From Pleurocapsa sp. PCC 7319 (GTDB taxonomy: Bacteria > Cyanobacteriota > Cyanobacteriia > Cyanobacteriales > Xenococcaceae): a stretch of 64,000 nt of DNA. Location of the stretch: NCBI RefSeq assembly GCF_000332195.1, contig NZ_KB235919.1, positions 87,038-151,037 of the forward strand, written 5' to 3'. The notes beneath the pieces were generated by a model. The model was not told where the DNA came from. It made no database searches and saw only the letters and a program-made list of their open reading frames with translations. Shown here one piece after another: positions 54,653-63,494 of this stretch; positions within the stretch are counted from its first letter, which is position 1, and every line of letters starts with the position of its first letter. Both the position numbers and the translations under genes were made by a program.

Positions 54653-55540
54653 ATGACTTATAATTCATTGACAAATCTAAATGGACTTAATTTCCAAGCA
54701 CCCAAGTATAAGCAGTTAATTGCTAATACTATGCTGGAAGATATTAGGAAAGTAGAATATTATGCTCAATCACAATATAGAGATCTTGATATTGTTGAAA
54801 CGCTTAAATTTTATACTAATCGATATGTAAAGCAACTGTTTGATTTTGCATCTATCAATAGTAATACTGTAATTTTAGACGTTGGAGCTGGTTTTGGTTG
54901 GCTTTCAATGGCTTTTGCATATTCAACAGAGGCAAAAATAATTGCCATTGATCTGAATGAAACTCGATTAAATGCCGGAAAAAAAATTGCCAATATTCTG
55001 GGAATAGAAGATAAAATTGATTGGAGAATAGGTGCCTTGGGAGATCTTCCTATCAAAGACCAAGAAGCTGATATAGTCTATTGTATTGAAGTAATCGAAC
55101 ATGTATACAAATCTAAAGCCGCTATTTATGACTTATCTAGAGTTACTAAAGATCTAGTAATTGTAACTACACCTAATTTGTGGTTTCCAATTATTGCCCA
55201 CGATACTCAATTGCCATTTTGTCATTGGTTACCAATCTCTTGGCGTAAGAGATATGCTAAATTATTCGACAGACATAAAAGAGAAATTGACAACTTATTT
55301 TGGTCTCCCTATTCATTGCAGAAAGAGCTAAAAGAATTTAAACCAATTTCTCAATGGTTGCATTACACATCCTATCAAAAATTTAAAGATACTTTTCCTT
55401 TTTATCTTCCCTATGGTACTGGTAAATATTTAAATAAATTGAGTTTAAGTAAAAAGCTATATTATGATATTATCTCGAAGTTAGGAATTTATTCTCATTG
55501 GTTTTTACCTTCATTAGCATATGTTTTTAAAAGAAAATAA
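54653..55540 (+). CDS. SAM-dependent methyltransferase (class I)
   Basis: About 295 aa from ATG 54653 (TTG 54647 possible). The Rossmann motif I is VILDVGAGFGWLSMAF (about 74-89), acidic motif II is IIAIDLNE, and motif IV is ADIVYCIEVIEHVY. It may methylate a sugar of the EPS repeat unit or a lipid. Third positions are very A/T rich, as in the rest of this arm. Confidence 0.85.
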   Translation: MTYNSLTNLNGLNFQAPKYKQLIANTMLEDIRKVEYYAQSQYRDLDIVETLKFYTNRYVKQLFDFASINSNTVILDVGAGFGWLSMAFAYSTEAKIIAIDLNETRLNAGKKIANILGIEDKIDWRIGALGDLPIKDQEADIVYCIEVIEHVYKSKAAIYDLSRVTKDLVIVTTPNLWFPIIAHDTQLPFCHWLPISWRKRYAKLFDRHKREIDNLFWSPYSLQKELKEFKPISQWLHYTSYQKFKDTFPFYLPYGTGKYLNKLSLSKKLYYDIISKLGIYSHWFLPSLAYVFKRK

Positions 55541-55929
55541 CATTAAAGTGGCTTCTATTTTGAGAGCAAGAATATAAAAAGATAAATACTTTCAATTATT
55601 TTGCAAAAGCTACACAATACTTTGAATCGCTAGAAAATTAAGGCTCAAAGCAATAATAATAGCTTAGCATTTCATTTTTGATGTCAGTCTGTACAACGTG
55701 AGTGGTATCAAAACCAGTATTTTTCGATTTTCTAGGAAATAATCATAGTTTCAGCTTACGAAATAATAAGTTTTTAAGCCCCCGTCAAACTCTTGGGGGA
55801 CAATTTTTCCTCTCCAGACATAACGAATTCTTTTCGTTGGATGCTCACGTTGTACAAATTACTGGTAATTAACTTGTTGATTGTTGCTGTACATAACTCT
55901 CAGACTTGTCCGAGGTATTGAGCTATCAG
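55541..55929. other. Intergenic region with an inverted-repeat remnant
   Basis: About 390 bases between convergent gene sets. A 13-bp perfect inverted repeat bounds 55690-55856. A CCCCC/GGGGG hairpin (55779-55799) followed by ACAATTTTT may end plus-strand transcripts. On the minus strand a short open stretch (RIRYVWRGKIVPQEF) is broken by stops and could be a gene fragment. Confidence 0.5.
55690..55856. repeat. 167-bp segment bounded by a 13-bp inverted repeat
   Basis: TGTACAACGTGAG (55690-55702) and CTCACGTTGTACA (55844-55856) are exact inverted copies. No target duplication is evident. It may be a decayed MITE or IS end pair. Confidence 0.5.
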
Positions 55930-58524
55930 CTAAATATGAACATTTGTCTTTTGTTGAGCTTCATCCAAGCAAGCTCTTAACTTACCTGCTAAAACTCCTA
56001 CATGTGGTTCTTGATCGATCGTGCCGTGGCTACCACCAACAAAATGACAATCAATTCCTTCGGTTGCCAATTCTTCCCAGCTCGCTTGTTGATCTAGTCG
56101 TAAAGTACCACTGGCAAAGATGGTAATCTTACCAGGATAACTACTTGTTGGTAGATATTTAGCTCTTGCTTTAAGATGACTTCTAAAAACCTTTTTAACA
56201 TTTGCCATTAAAGGATCTGGTGCAGCTTGACTAGGTAAAAATTTCGCTTTCAACTTGCGTAATTGCTTACGATATTTGTATTCAAGGATCGTCAACAGTT
56301 GACCATTACGGCAAAAATAAGCAAAGCTTTGCCAATATTCAGCTAAAGTTTTTGTTTTTTGACTACCATTAGTATTTCTCAACTTAGAGTAGATATTAGG
56401 CGGCATTCCACCATCAATCAAAGCTAAGAGACCAACTTTTTGTCCTTGCTGTGATAATTGTCGTGCCATTTCAAAAGCAACAATCCCACCGAAACATCTT
56501 CCACCTAGATAATAAGGTCCAACAGGTTGAATTGCTCTAATTTCCTTGATGTAGTGTGCTGCCATGTCTTCAACCCGTTCATGGGGTTCGGTTTCTCCTT
56601 CCAATCCCAGGGGTTGAGGAACGTAAAATGGCTGGTCTTTACCCAGATGACGTACTAAATTAGCAAATCCTAGTAAACTATTACCTGCTGGAGGAATACA
56701 AAATAAAGTTGGACGAGAACTACCAGGTTGTGGGGGATTTAACCAGGAACTAGAATTAGTGTCTCCATTTTCGCTAATTAGCTTAGCTAACTTTTCGACT
56801 GTTGGCGCTTCTAACAACGCAGATAAGGGTAGCTTTTTGCCGAAAGAGCTTTCAATTTCCCCAATTAGGCGGAAAGCAAGGAGAGAACTACCTCCTATTT
56901 CAAAAAAGTTATCTTGAAGATGGATATCTTGGTTGTCTAAAATTTCTGACCAAAGTTCAGTCAGTCTCAATTCTAAAGCATTTCTAGGTTTAGAATTATT
57001 CGTTGATTTAGATGAAGATCTACCGGGAACTGACAAATTATTAGTGCGTTTAGCGCGTAGTTGTTGGCGATCGCGATTACTTAATACTAATAATTCACTA
57101 ATTGGTTTGGTTGGGTCAGCGACAATTTTCTCGAGTAAGGTTTGCCAATCCTCTGCCATCTTAGCGATCGACTCTGGAGAAAATAAATCGGTATTATATT
57201 TCCAGACTCCAACTAGTTCGTCTTGACACTCTGTTAAAGAAAGCGATAAATCAAAATCAGCTTTGCCATTATCTATGTCTAAGGTTTCCACAGCCAAACC
57301 AGATAGATTGGGCTTATTTTGTTCATTGTTTTGGAGGACAAACATAACTTGGGATAGTGATTTTTGTCCTAAACCAAGGTCTTGAACTAGTTGCTGTAGA
57401 GGAAAATCTTGGTGAGCATAGGAACCAGTAACTGTTTGACGTACTTGATTCAATAATTCTTGAACACTAGGATTGCCAGACAAATCACTTCTAAGAATTA
57501 GCAGGTTAACAAAATAACCCATTAACTGCTTAAGTTCTGGACGATTACGATTAGCAATGGGACTACAGACAAAAAGATCTTCTTGCTCGGTGTAAACATA
57601 AAGCAAAATCTTAAACGCCGTCAGTAAGGTAGCAAAAAGGGTTGCTCCAGATTGATAACTAAGCTGTTTAAGCTCAGCAGTAAGTGGGGCAGATATAGTT
57701 AGTTTATGAGTGGAACTTTTACGGGTGGGTACTGCTGGTGGAGAATAGTCTGTCGGGAGTGTCAAATCTGGAAGATTAGCGCCCAATTTCTCTTGCCAAT
57801 AAGAACGAAGGGCAGCCAGAAAATCACTTTGTAACCATTGGCGTTGCCAAACCGCAAAATCTGCGTACTGAATAGATAATTTTGGTAAAGGGGAGGATTC
57901 TCCCTGAACAAAAGATTCATAAAGTGAAGTTAGTTCTTGCCACAACATTCCCTCTGACCAACCATCAAAAACAATGTGGTGAACACTGATGAGTAGTATA
58001 TTTTCTTCTGGTTCTAGTTCTAGTAGAGAAGCGCGAAAGAGTAGATCACTACTGATGTCAAAAGGTTTTTGAGCTTCCTGTATTGAAAGTCGTAGTGCCT
58101 CTTGCTCCCGTTCTACCTTCGGCAATTCCTGTAAATTCTGAATAGTTAAGCTCCAGTTCTGGTCTTCAGAGGAAATGATTTGAACTGGTTTATTCTCTAC
58201 GGTGCTAAAAGTAGTTCTAAGGGCTTCATGGCGTCTGACAATTTCTTTGAGGCTCTGCTCAAGAGCGGAGATGTTGAGAGAACCGCTTAGTCGCAAAGCT
58301 AAAGGAATATTGTACGCAGTACTGCTTCCTGATTCTAATTGGTCAATAAGCCAGAGTCGCTCCTGGGTAAAAGAGAGGGGAAGATTCTGTTCGCGTGAAG
58401 TAGGAATTAAAGGTGGAGCTTGATTCTGTAAGCTAATAATAGTTCTAATTGCTTGCCAAAGATCTGCTGGAGCCTGAGCTGAGGCAGTCTGTTTTTGGGG
58501 AATTGTTTCTGTTGTATTACTCAT
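55930..58524 (-). CDS. NRPS-like protein with condensation, carrier and thioesterase domains (C-PCP-TE), no adenylation domain
   Basis: 864 aa from ATG 58524; a GTG at 58566 would add 14, and positions here are numbered from it. A condensation domain (about 58-490) has the catalytic HHIVFDG (196-202). The carrier domain has DNFFEIGGSSLL with phosphopantetheine Ser 561. The thioesterase (about 615-870) has nucleophile motif GGRCFGG with Cys691 in place of the usual Ser, and His in GGSHGTIDQEP. No adenylation domain exists, so the donor must come from elsewhere; the stand-alone ACP and ligase upstream are the obvious source. It is the last gene of the chorismate cluster and probably couples hydroxybenzoate to an unknown acceptor. 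Confidence 0.92.
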   Translation of the reverse strand: MSNTTETIPQKQTASAQAPADLWQAIRTIISLQNQAPPLIPTSREQNLPLSFTQERLWLIDQLESGSSTAYNIPLALRLSGSLNISALEQSLKEIVRRHEALRTTFSTVENKPVQIISSEDQNWSLTIQNLQELPKVEREQEALRLSIQEAQKPFDISSDLLFRASLLELEPEENILLISVHHIVFDGWSEGMLWQELTSLYESFVQGESSPLPKLSIQYADFAVWQRQWLQSDFLAALRSYWQEKLGANLPDLTLPTDYSPPAVPTRKSSTHKLTISAPLTAELKQLSYQSGATLFATLLTAFKILLYVYTEQEDLFVCSPIANRNRPELKQLMGYFVNLLILRSDLSGNPSVQELLNQVRQTVTGSYAHQDFPLQQLVQDLGLGQKSLSQVMFVLQNNEQNKPNLSGLAVETLDIDNGKADFDLSLSLTECQDELVGVWKYNTDLFSPESIAKMAEDWQTLLEKIVADPTKPISELLVLSNRDRQQLRAKRTNNLSVPGRSSSKSTNNSKPRNALELRLTELWSEILDNQDIHLQDNFFEIGGSSLLAFRLIGEIESSFGKKLPLSALLEAPTVEKLAKLISENGDTNSSSWLNPPQPGSSRPTLFCIPPAGNSLLGFANLVRHLGKDQPFYVPQPLGLEGETEPHERVEDMAAHYIKEIRAIQPVGPYYLGGRCFGGIVAFEMARQLSQQGQKVGLLALIDGGMPPNIYSKLRNTNGSQKTKTLAEYWQSFAYFCRNGQLLTILEYKYRKQLRKLKAKFLPSQAAPDPLMANVKKVFRSHLKARAKYLPTSSYPGKITIFASGTLRLDQQASWEELATEGIDCHFVGGSHGTIDQEPHVGVLAGKLRACLDEAQQKTNVHI

Positions 58525-58570
58525 AATCTTTTCTGCTATAGGTTTCGCTCTTCCAATCTGTAACACCCGA

Positions 58571-59701
58571 TTAACCTTTAGTGGTTAGTAAATTGCGAAC
58601 AAGTACTCCAGACACTTCCATGCCACAGGTGTACAAAGTAATGTTTCGGTCAGCACTTAATTTTTCATGAGCTGACAAAATAATCTTTTCTGTTTCTTCC
58701 CAGCCAATACACTTATCCGTAACAGAAACACCATATTTTAATTCCTGCAGATTTTTAGGAATTTTTTGATTGCCTTCATACAAGTTAGATTCCAACATCA
58801 TCCCAACTATGGATTGATTGCCATCGGCAATTTGTTGCAAAATATTTTCTAACACCGAAGCTTGTAATTTATGATTTTTGTGAGAGTTTCCGTGACTACA
58901 ATCGATGACAATGGTCTGCGGTAAATTTAAATCTTTGAGTTTTTGTTCTGCTCTGGTAACTGTCGCGGCATCAAAATTAGGCTGGCGATCACCACCTCGT
59001 AAAATAAGATGACTATAAGGATTACCTTTAGTTCTAAAAGTACTTACTTGCCCCTCGCGATCAAGTCCGATAAAGTTATGGGGCATCTTCGATGATTGGA
59101 TTGCATTTAAAGCCACTTGAATATTACCATCTGTACCATTTTTAAAACCCACTGGCATAGACAATCCACTTGCCATTTCCCGATGAGTTTGTGATTCAAT
59201 AGTACGAGCTCCAATAGCTGACCAAGAAATTAATTCCGCTAGATATTGAGGGGTTATCGGATCTAATGCTTCTGTAGCTACTGGTAATCCTATTTCGCCA
59301 ATTTTAATTAGTAGGTTACGAGCAGTAGATAGACCCTTCTGCATATTAAATGAACCATCCAGATCGGGATCGTTGATCAATCCTTTCCAGCCTACAGTTG
59401 TTCTGGGTTTTTCAAAGTAAACCCTCATGACAATTAATAATTTGTCTTTAACCCTCTCAGCTAAATCTTTTAGCTTTTTAGCATAATCTTCTGCAGCTTT
59501 TGGGGAGTGAATGGAGCAAGGGCCGATGATGATAAATTTTCTAGAGTCTTTGCCATCTAAAATATTTTGTAGCTCATTTCTTCCTTGTAAAACTGTTTTG
59601 GCAGCAGCTTCGGTCAAGGGTAATTGACTCTTGAGTTGAATCGGGGTCATTAAAACCTGAGAAGATTCAATATTGACATCTAGTATTTCTTTAATATTCA
59701 T
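58571..59701 (-). CDS. aroF: 3-deoxy-7-phosphoheptulonate (DAHP) synthase, class I
   Basis: A 376-aa AroF/G/H-type enzyme. It shows IIGPCSIHS (about 54-62), MRVYFEKPRTTVGWKGLINDP, GARTIESQTHREMASGLSMPVGFKNGTDG, and the metal/substrate His and Asp region IVIDCSHGNSHKNH. It joins PEP and erythrose-4-phosphate, the first step to chorismate. Placed with a chorismatase and a chorismate lyase it is best read as a pathway-dedicated copy raising precursor supply. It ends just before the NRPS gene. Confidence 0.94.
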   Translation of the reverse strand: MNIKEILDVNIESSQVLMTPIQLKSQLPLTEAAAKTVLQGRNELQNILDGKDSRKFIIIGPCSIHSPKAAEDYAKKLKDLAERVKDKLLIVMRVYFEKPRTTVGWKGLINDPDLDGSFNMQKGLSTARNLLIKIGEIGLPVATEALDPITPQYLAELISWSAIGARTIESQTHREMASGLSMPVGFKNGTDGNIQVALNAIQSSKMPHNFIGLDREGQVSTFRTKGNPYSHLILRGGDRQPNFDAATVTRAEQKLKDLNLPQTIVIDCSHGNSHKNHKLQASVLENILQQIADGNQSIVGMMLESNLYEGNQKIPKNLQELKYGVSVTDKCIGWEETEKIILSAHEKLSADRNITLYTCGMEVSGVLVRNLLTTKG

Positions 59702-59761
59702 CTTGCTTAACGAGGGGAATCAATTTAAAAAATGTGATTTGATTTGAAAAGTGGTTCTGAT

Positions 59762-60337
59762 TCAAAAGTCCGTCAGAAAATAGCTGGCGGGAAATTTTTC
59801 AGTAATCATGATAATGGGTTTACCCTGAGAAAAGACTAGATAAGTACGAGATAGAATTGAATCTTCTGGTTGAATCGGAAAATAAGTAGACAATTTACCT
59901 ACAGTTTCTTCAGCTGTATCAACTATCTCTTTAAAAGTTTCAAACTTATTTTCTAACCAGAGTCTGCCCAGAGGAGTTTTAGAGTGTAATAATTCATCTT
60001 TAAACTTTTCTTCTAATCTTTCAGTAACCAGAATTGACTCAGCATAAATAAAGTTTTTTCTGCTGATTTTTCCTTGAAGTAATATTTTCCTTTCAATTAC
60101 TTCACTACCCTGTTTAACTTCTAACGGTAAAATATCCTGTGTAATTGAAACTATTCCTTCTGATAGCTTGACTACCCGAATTTGTTCAAATAAGTAGGCT
60201 TCTAATATTTCAGTTAGTGTCCCATCAGTTGTTAGTAAGATACGCTGAAATGTACTTAGTTTTGATGGATTGATATGACTACGGATTAAAGATTGATTTA
60301 AATCTTCACGCATCAGATCAATATTATTGTTATTCAC
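59762..60337 (-). CDS. Chorismate pyruvate-lyase family protein (DUF98, UbiC-like)
   Basis: A 191-aa protein. LSTFQRILLTTDGTLTEILEAYL (about residues 27-49), RKILLQGKISRKNFIYAES (R in RK, about 82-100) and LGRLWLENKFETFKEI match the DUF98 family. Members (for example mycobacterial Rv2949c) convert chorismate to 4-hydroxybenzoate and pyruvate. It lies between the ACP and DAHP synthase genes. Both this enzyme and the chorismatase use chorismate, so the cluster may form two hydroxybenzoate isomers. Confidence 0.82.
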   Translation of the reverse strand: MNNNNIDLMREDLNQSLIRSHINPSKLSTFQRILLTTDGTLTEILEAYLFEQIRVVKLSEGIVSITQDILPLEVKQGSEVIERKILLQGKISRKNFIYAESILVTERLEEKFKDELLHSKTPLGRLWLENKFETFKEIVDTAEETVGKLSTYFPIQPEDSILSRTYLVFSQGKPIIMITEKFPASYFLTDF

Positions 60338-60428
60338 TTAAATAATTTTTGTTAGTTTTAGTTAATTGAGTTAGAACAGTTTAAGCTGAAAAGAAAAACT
60401 AGAAGAATTGAAAATTCAAGTATTATGG

Positions 60429-60683
60429 CTATGCTTTGGTTTTCTGATCGATTAATTTTACAATATCGCTGATTGTCCGAAAATTATCGAGACTAATCTC
60501 AGCATCGTTAAAAGTAATACCAAAAGCTTCTTGCAAATTAAAAATTAAGGTCATGGCATTAATCGAGTTTAATCCCAAATAAAAAATGTCCTGATCATCG
60601 TCAATTTGTTGACTATTAATATTTGGAAGTAACTCAGAAACTACATTTTTGGTTTTAAGTTTTAGTTCTTCAGTTGTCATCAT
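60429..60683 (-). CDS. Stand-alone acyl/aryl carrier protein
   Basis: An 84-aa four-helix carrier protein. The phosphopantetheine site is YLGLNSINAM with Ser40; the residue before Ser is Asn where most ACPs have Asp. It sits between the AMP ligase and chorismate lyase genes, so the likely cargo is hydroxybenzoate. XanC plays this part with XanA2 in xanthomonadin synthesis. Confidence 0.88.
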   Translation of the reverse strand: MMTTEELKLKTKNVVSELLPNINSQQIDDDQDIFYLGLNSINAMTLIFNLQEAFGITFNDAEISLDNFRTISDIVKLIDQKTKA

Positions 60684-60853
60684 GGTTGCTAAAAGTCGGT
60701 TAAAAAAGTAATAATTTGATTGGTATAAATTTGATTGAATTAATACTAGTTTTCGTTAAGATTAACATACTAGCAAAATATGATAGTAGGCAGCTAGATA
60801 TTGCAACAAGTTAATTATAATTTGCCTTATCTAGCTGAGTAAAATAGTTAGTT

Positions 60854-62377
60854 TTATACTAGATCTTTGCGCAAAATTTTACCCAAAGAACTGCGAGGTA
60901 TTTCGCTGCGAAATTCAATGATTCTGGGAATTTTAAAATCAGCTAGCTGCTCTTGACAATAGGCAATTAATTCCTCTTCCGGACACTGTTCTCGACAGAC
61001 AACAACTGCTTTAACAATCTCTCCAGTGTAGGGTTGTTTAGTTCCAACTACTACCGCTTCTTCTACATTGGGATGAGTTACTAAAACATCTTCAACTTCG
61101 AAGGGATCGACTTTATGTCCTCCTGTCTCAATAAAGATTCTTTTTCTACCAGTGATTGAAAGATAACCTTGTTCGTCTTTTTTACCTAAATCACCGGTAA
61201 AGTAGTGACCATTTTGAAACACTTCTTTGTTCACTTCAGGAGAATTATGGTATCCCTTGGTCAAAGTTTGACTGGTAATTACTAATTCGCCTTCCAGACC
61301 AGGAGGTAATTCTTGTCCGCGATCGCCAATTACTTTAATCTCAACATTATGCATTGGTAAACCAATAGAATCGTATTTAACATCTTGGCTACTTTGCATA
61401 TTAATGGCTACTGAACCTGCTTCTGTACAACCATAAAGCTGTCGCAGAGGAATGCCAAACCGTTGTAAAAACTTATCAAAAATGTCTTGAGAGAGGAAGT
61501 TCCCCGCCGATATACACAATCGAAGACTTGGTAATTCAGCATATGTATCTGCTGGTGCTGCTGCCAGGATGCTAAAGATATAAGGAACAGCAGGTAGAAT
61601 TGTGATCTTTTCTTGCTCAATTAATTCTAGAACGCGAGCCCGACGGAAAACAAAGGGCATCTCTACTGGGACACCGTCCTGCAAAAACGGTTCTAAAATT
61701 GTTAGGGTGGCTCCTGAACAGATTGCTGCCAGTAAACATTCACCAAATCCATAGGCATGATACAGCGGTACAAGACAAAGAATGTTATCGGAGCTTGTTA
61801 CCTGCAGTGTCTCAACACAATTAATTGCTTGATGATAGAGATTATTCTGGGTACGACAGACTCTTTTGGGTCTTCCTGTAGAACCCGATGAATATTGATA
61901 AAGAACATCTCCTAAATAGGATTCTTCTGGCTGCCAATCTCCAAAATCAGACTGGATCAAGTTGTTAAACGCCAGACCAACAGTGGGTTTCTCTGAGACT
62001 ACAATTAAATCAACAGAGCGTTCCAAGCGGGAAATTGCCTGATGACAAGCTTCAGCTCTAATACTATCAGTAATAATAACTTTGGCATTACTATCCCGGA
62101 GGTAGTGTTCCAGTTCGTTTTCTTTGAATCCTGGATTTAGCAACAGAGCGATCGCATTCAAGGAGGTGACCGCACAAAAACTAACCACAAACTCAGGACA
62201 ATTAGGTAAGATTAAAGCGACACAATCTGATTGTTGAACCCCTAAAACACTTAGACCTTGGCTAAATCCTCGCACTTGTTGCTCAAGTTCTTGATAACTA
62301 GTTCGGGTTTGACCATAGACAAGAGCTGTTTTGTCAGGTTGCTCTGCTACAGTCTTTTGAAGCATTTGATATAGCAT
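60854..62377 (-). CDS. AMP-dependent aryl-acid ligase (hydroxybenzoate-activating type)
   Basis: A 507-aa ANL-family enzyme. Core motifs are YQYSSGSTGRPKRV (about 166-179), YGCTEAGS near 318, YFTGDLG, GRKRIFIETGGHKVDPFEVE and catalytic Lys in SSLGKILRKDL at the C-terminus. Length and one-domain design fit ligases that load benzoate or hydroxybenzoate on a separate carrier (FadD22/XanA2-like) and not modular NRPS A domains. Substrate is inferred from the adjacent chorismatase and lyase. It lies 170 bases before the ACP gene. Confidence 0.88.
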   Translation of the reverse strand: MLYQMLQKTVAEQPDKTALVYGQTRTSYQELEQQVRGFSQGLSVLGVQQSDCVALILPNCPEFVVSFCAVTSLNAIALLLNPGFKENELEHYLRDSNAKVIITDSIRAEACHQAISRLERSVDLIVVSEKPTVGLAFNNLIQSDFGDWQPEESYLGDVLYQYSSGSTGRPKRVCRTQNNLYHQAINCVETLQVTSSDNILCLVPLYHAYGFGECLLAAICSGATLTILEPFLQDGVPVEMPFVFRRARVLELIEQEKITILPAVPYIFSILAAAPADTYAELPSLRLCISAGNFLSQDIFDKFLQRFGIPLRQLYGCTEAGSVAINMQSSQDVKYDSIGLPMHNVEIKVIGDRGQELPPGLEGELVITSQTLTKGYHNSPEVNKEVFQNGHYFTGDLGKKDEQGYLSITGRKRIFIETGGHKVDPFEVEDVLVTHPNVEEAVVVGTKQPYTGEIVKAVVVCREQCPEEELIAYCQEQLADFKIPRIIEFRSEIPRSSLGKILRKDLV

Positions 62378-62427
62378 AATCGATAAAAAAGAATCTGAGA
62401 TATAAAGAAATTAAGTTAAAGAGTTGA

Positions 62428-63423
62428 CTATTTTTCTTGGATAACGGCTTCGATTTCGATATCTAGTTCATAGCGACAGATATCTGAACGCAGGTAAATA
62501 ATATGGTCTTCCTCAGTGGCTAAAATACTTTGAGGAAATAACTCTCGAACTATGGCAGCATCAGATTCGCGGCGAATATAAACTTTGAAAAAGCGATCAT
62601 ACTTCGCCGAATCGGGCATCAGACTGCCGAAACTCATCCGTTCGTGTACTAACCCCATATTCATAAACACTAAACTCATATTGTCGAGGGTAGTATACAT
62701 CTGTTCGGCAACGTCACTAAGAGTTACTGACTTGTGGCTTTTAATGCTAGCCGTACCAGATAAATAACCGACACGTTTACCTCCAAGCTCGATCACCGTT
62801 CCCCTAGCAAAACTAGGAGATCGAGGTCCATATTGTTGAGGATATTTGAATGCTGAAACTTGTTCGGGATTCTCGATGTGGGTAGCTTCGGCTTTTCCTG
62901 CTATAAAATACAGCACTAATTTGCGATCGTTGATACCCACCGCTGATGCTGCTGGTAATTTAACCTCAAAATCAGTGCCATAAAACGCTTCAAAAGCTAG
63001 AGAACGTCCTTTACAAAAAGATTTATAATTTTCTAAAGCAGAAGTTTCATTGTTGATGTAAGGAACATAGTTCCAGACACGAAACAAGTTCCAGTCTTTG
63101 GTTAATTCTAGAAAGTCCATGTAGACTTCATAGGCAGCTTTTTCCAAAGGAAAGTCGACCTCTTTAACTAGAACACCAGCTAAATATTCCTCTGATTCTA
63201 TAAGTTGAAAACCAAGACGACTATGAATACGTCCAGGTTGCGAGGCAATTCGCTCGCGACTATCTTGACCCAAAACAGGAATTTTAACATAGAGATCGAT
63301 ACCATTTTCGGTAGAGACGCAGCGAGTTTCTTCACGACCAAATAGTACCTGTAGGGTCTTATTTGGTAGATTTGTTTTTTCACTGTTGCTTGGGGTTTTA
63401 GATTCTACGGTTGTCATAAACAT
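62428..63423 (-). CDS. Chorismatase (FkbO/Hyg5/XanB2 family)
   Basis: About 331 aa from ATG 63423 (ATG 63417 and TTG 63435 are alternatives; numbering is from the TTG). Family signatures include FRVWNYVPYINN, YKSFCKGRSLAFE, LPAASAVGI, YPQQYGPRSPSFARG, SGTASIKSH and the C-terminal CRYELDIEIEA. These enzymes remove pyruvate from chorismate, giving 3-hydroxybenzoate (Hyg5/XanB2) or dihydroxycyclohexadiene carboxylate (FkbO). The Cys320-x6-Glu327 spacing equals that of the Hyg5 active-site Cys and Glu as I recall them, favouring 3-hydroxybenzoate. It heads the cluster, 50 bases before the ligase gene. Confidence 0.9.
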   Translation of the reverse strand: MFMTTVESKTPSNSEKTNLPNKTLQVLFGREETRCVSTENGIDLYVKIPVLGQDSRERIASQPGRIHSRLGFQLIESEEYLAGVLVKEVDFPLEKAAYEVYMDFLELTKDWNLFRVWNYVPYINNETSALENYKSFCKGRSLAFEAFYGTDFEVKLPAASAVGINDRKLVLYFIAGKAEATHIENPEQVSAFKYPQQYGPRSPSFARGTVIELGGKRVGYLSGTASIKSHKSVTLSDVAEQMYTTLDNMSLVFMNMGLVHERMSFGSLMPDSAKYDRFFKVYIRRESDAAIVRELFPQSILATEEDHIIYLRSDICRYELDIEIEAVIQEK

Positions 63424-63494
63424 CGCAATCACCAATAAATTTTACTATGGTTAAAGTCTAAGTTATATAATTTGAAGTCTTTTTCAGCTTTTGA

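Noticed and set aside
55730-55856. Short minus-strand open stretch RIRYVWRGKIVPQEFDGG
   Set aside because: Stops lie close on both sides and there is no start codon context. It could be a gene relic but cannot be assigned.
60854-62377. Treating the AMP ligase as a fatty acyl-AMP ligase
   Set aside because: Its length and neighbours (chorismatase, chorismate lyase, carrier protein) fit an aryl-acid ligase better, though substrate is unproven.
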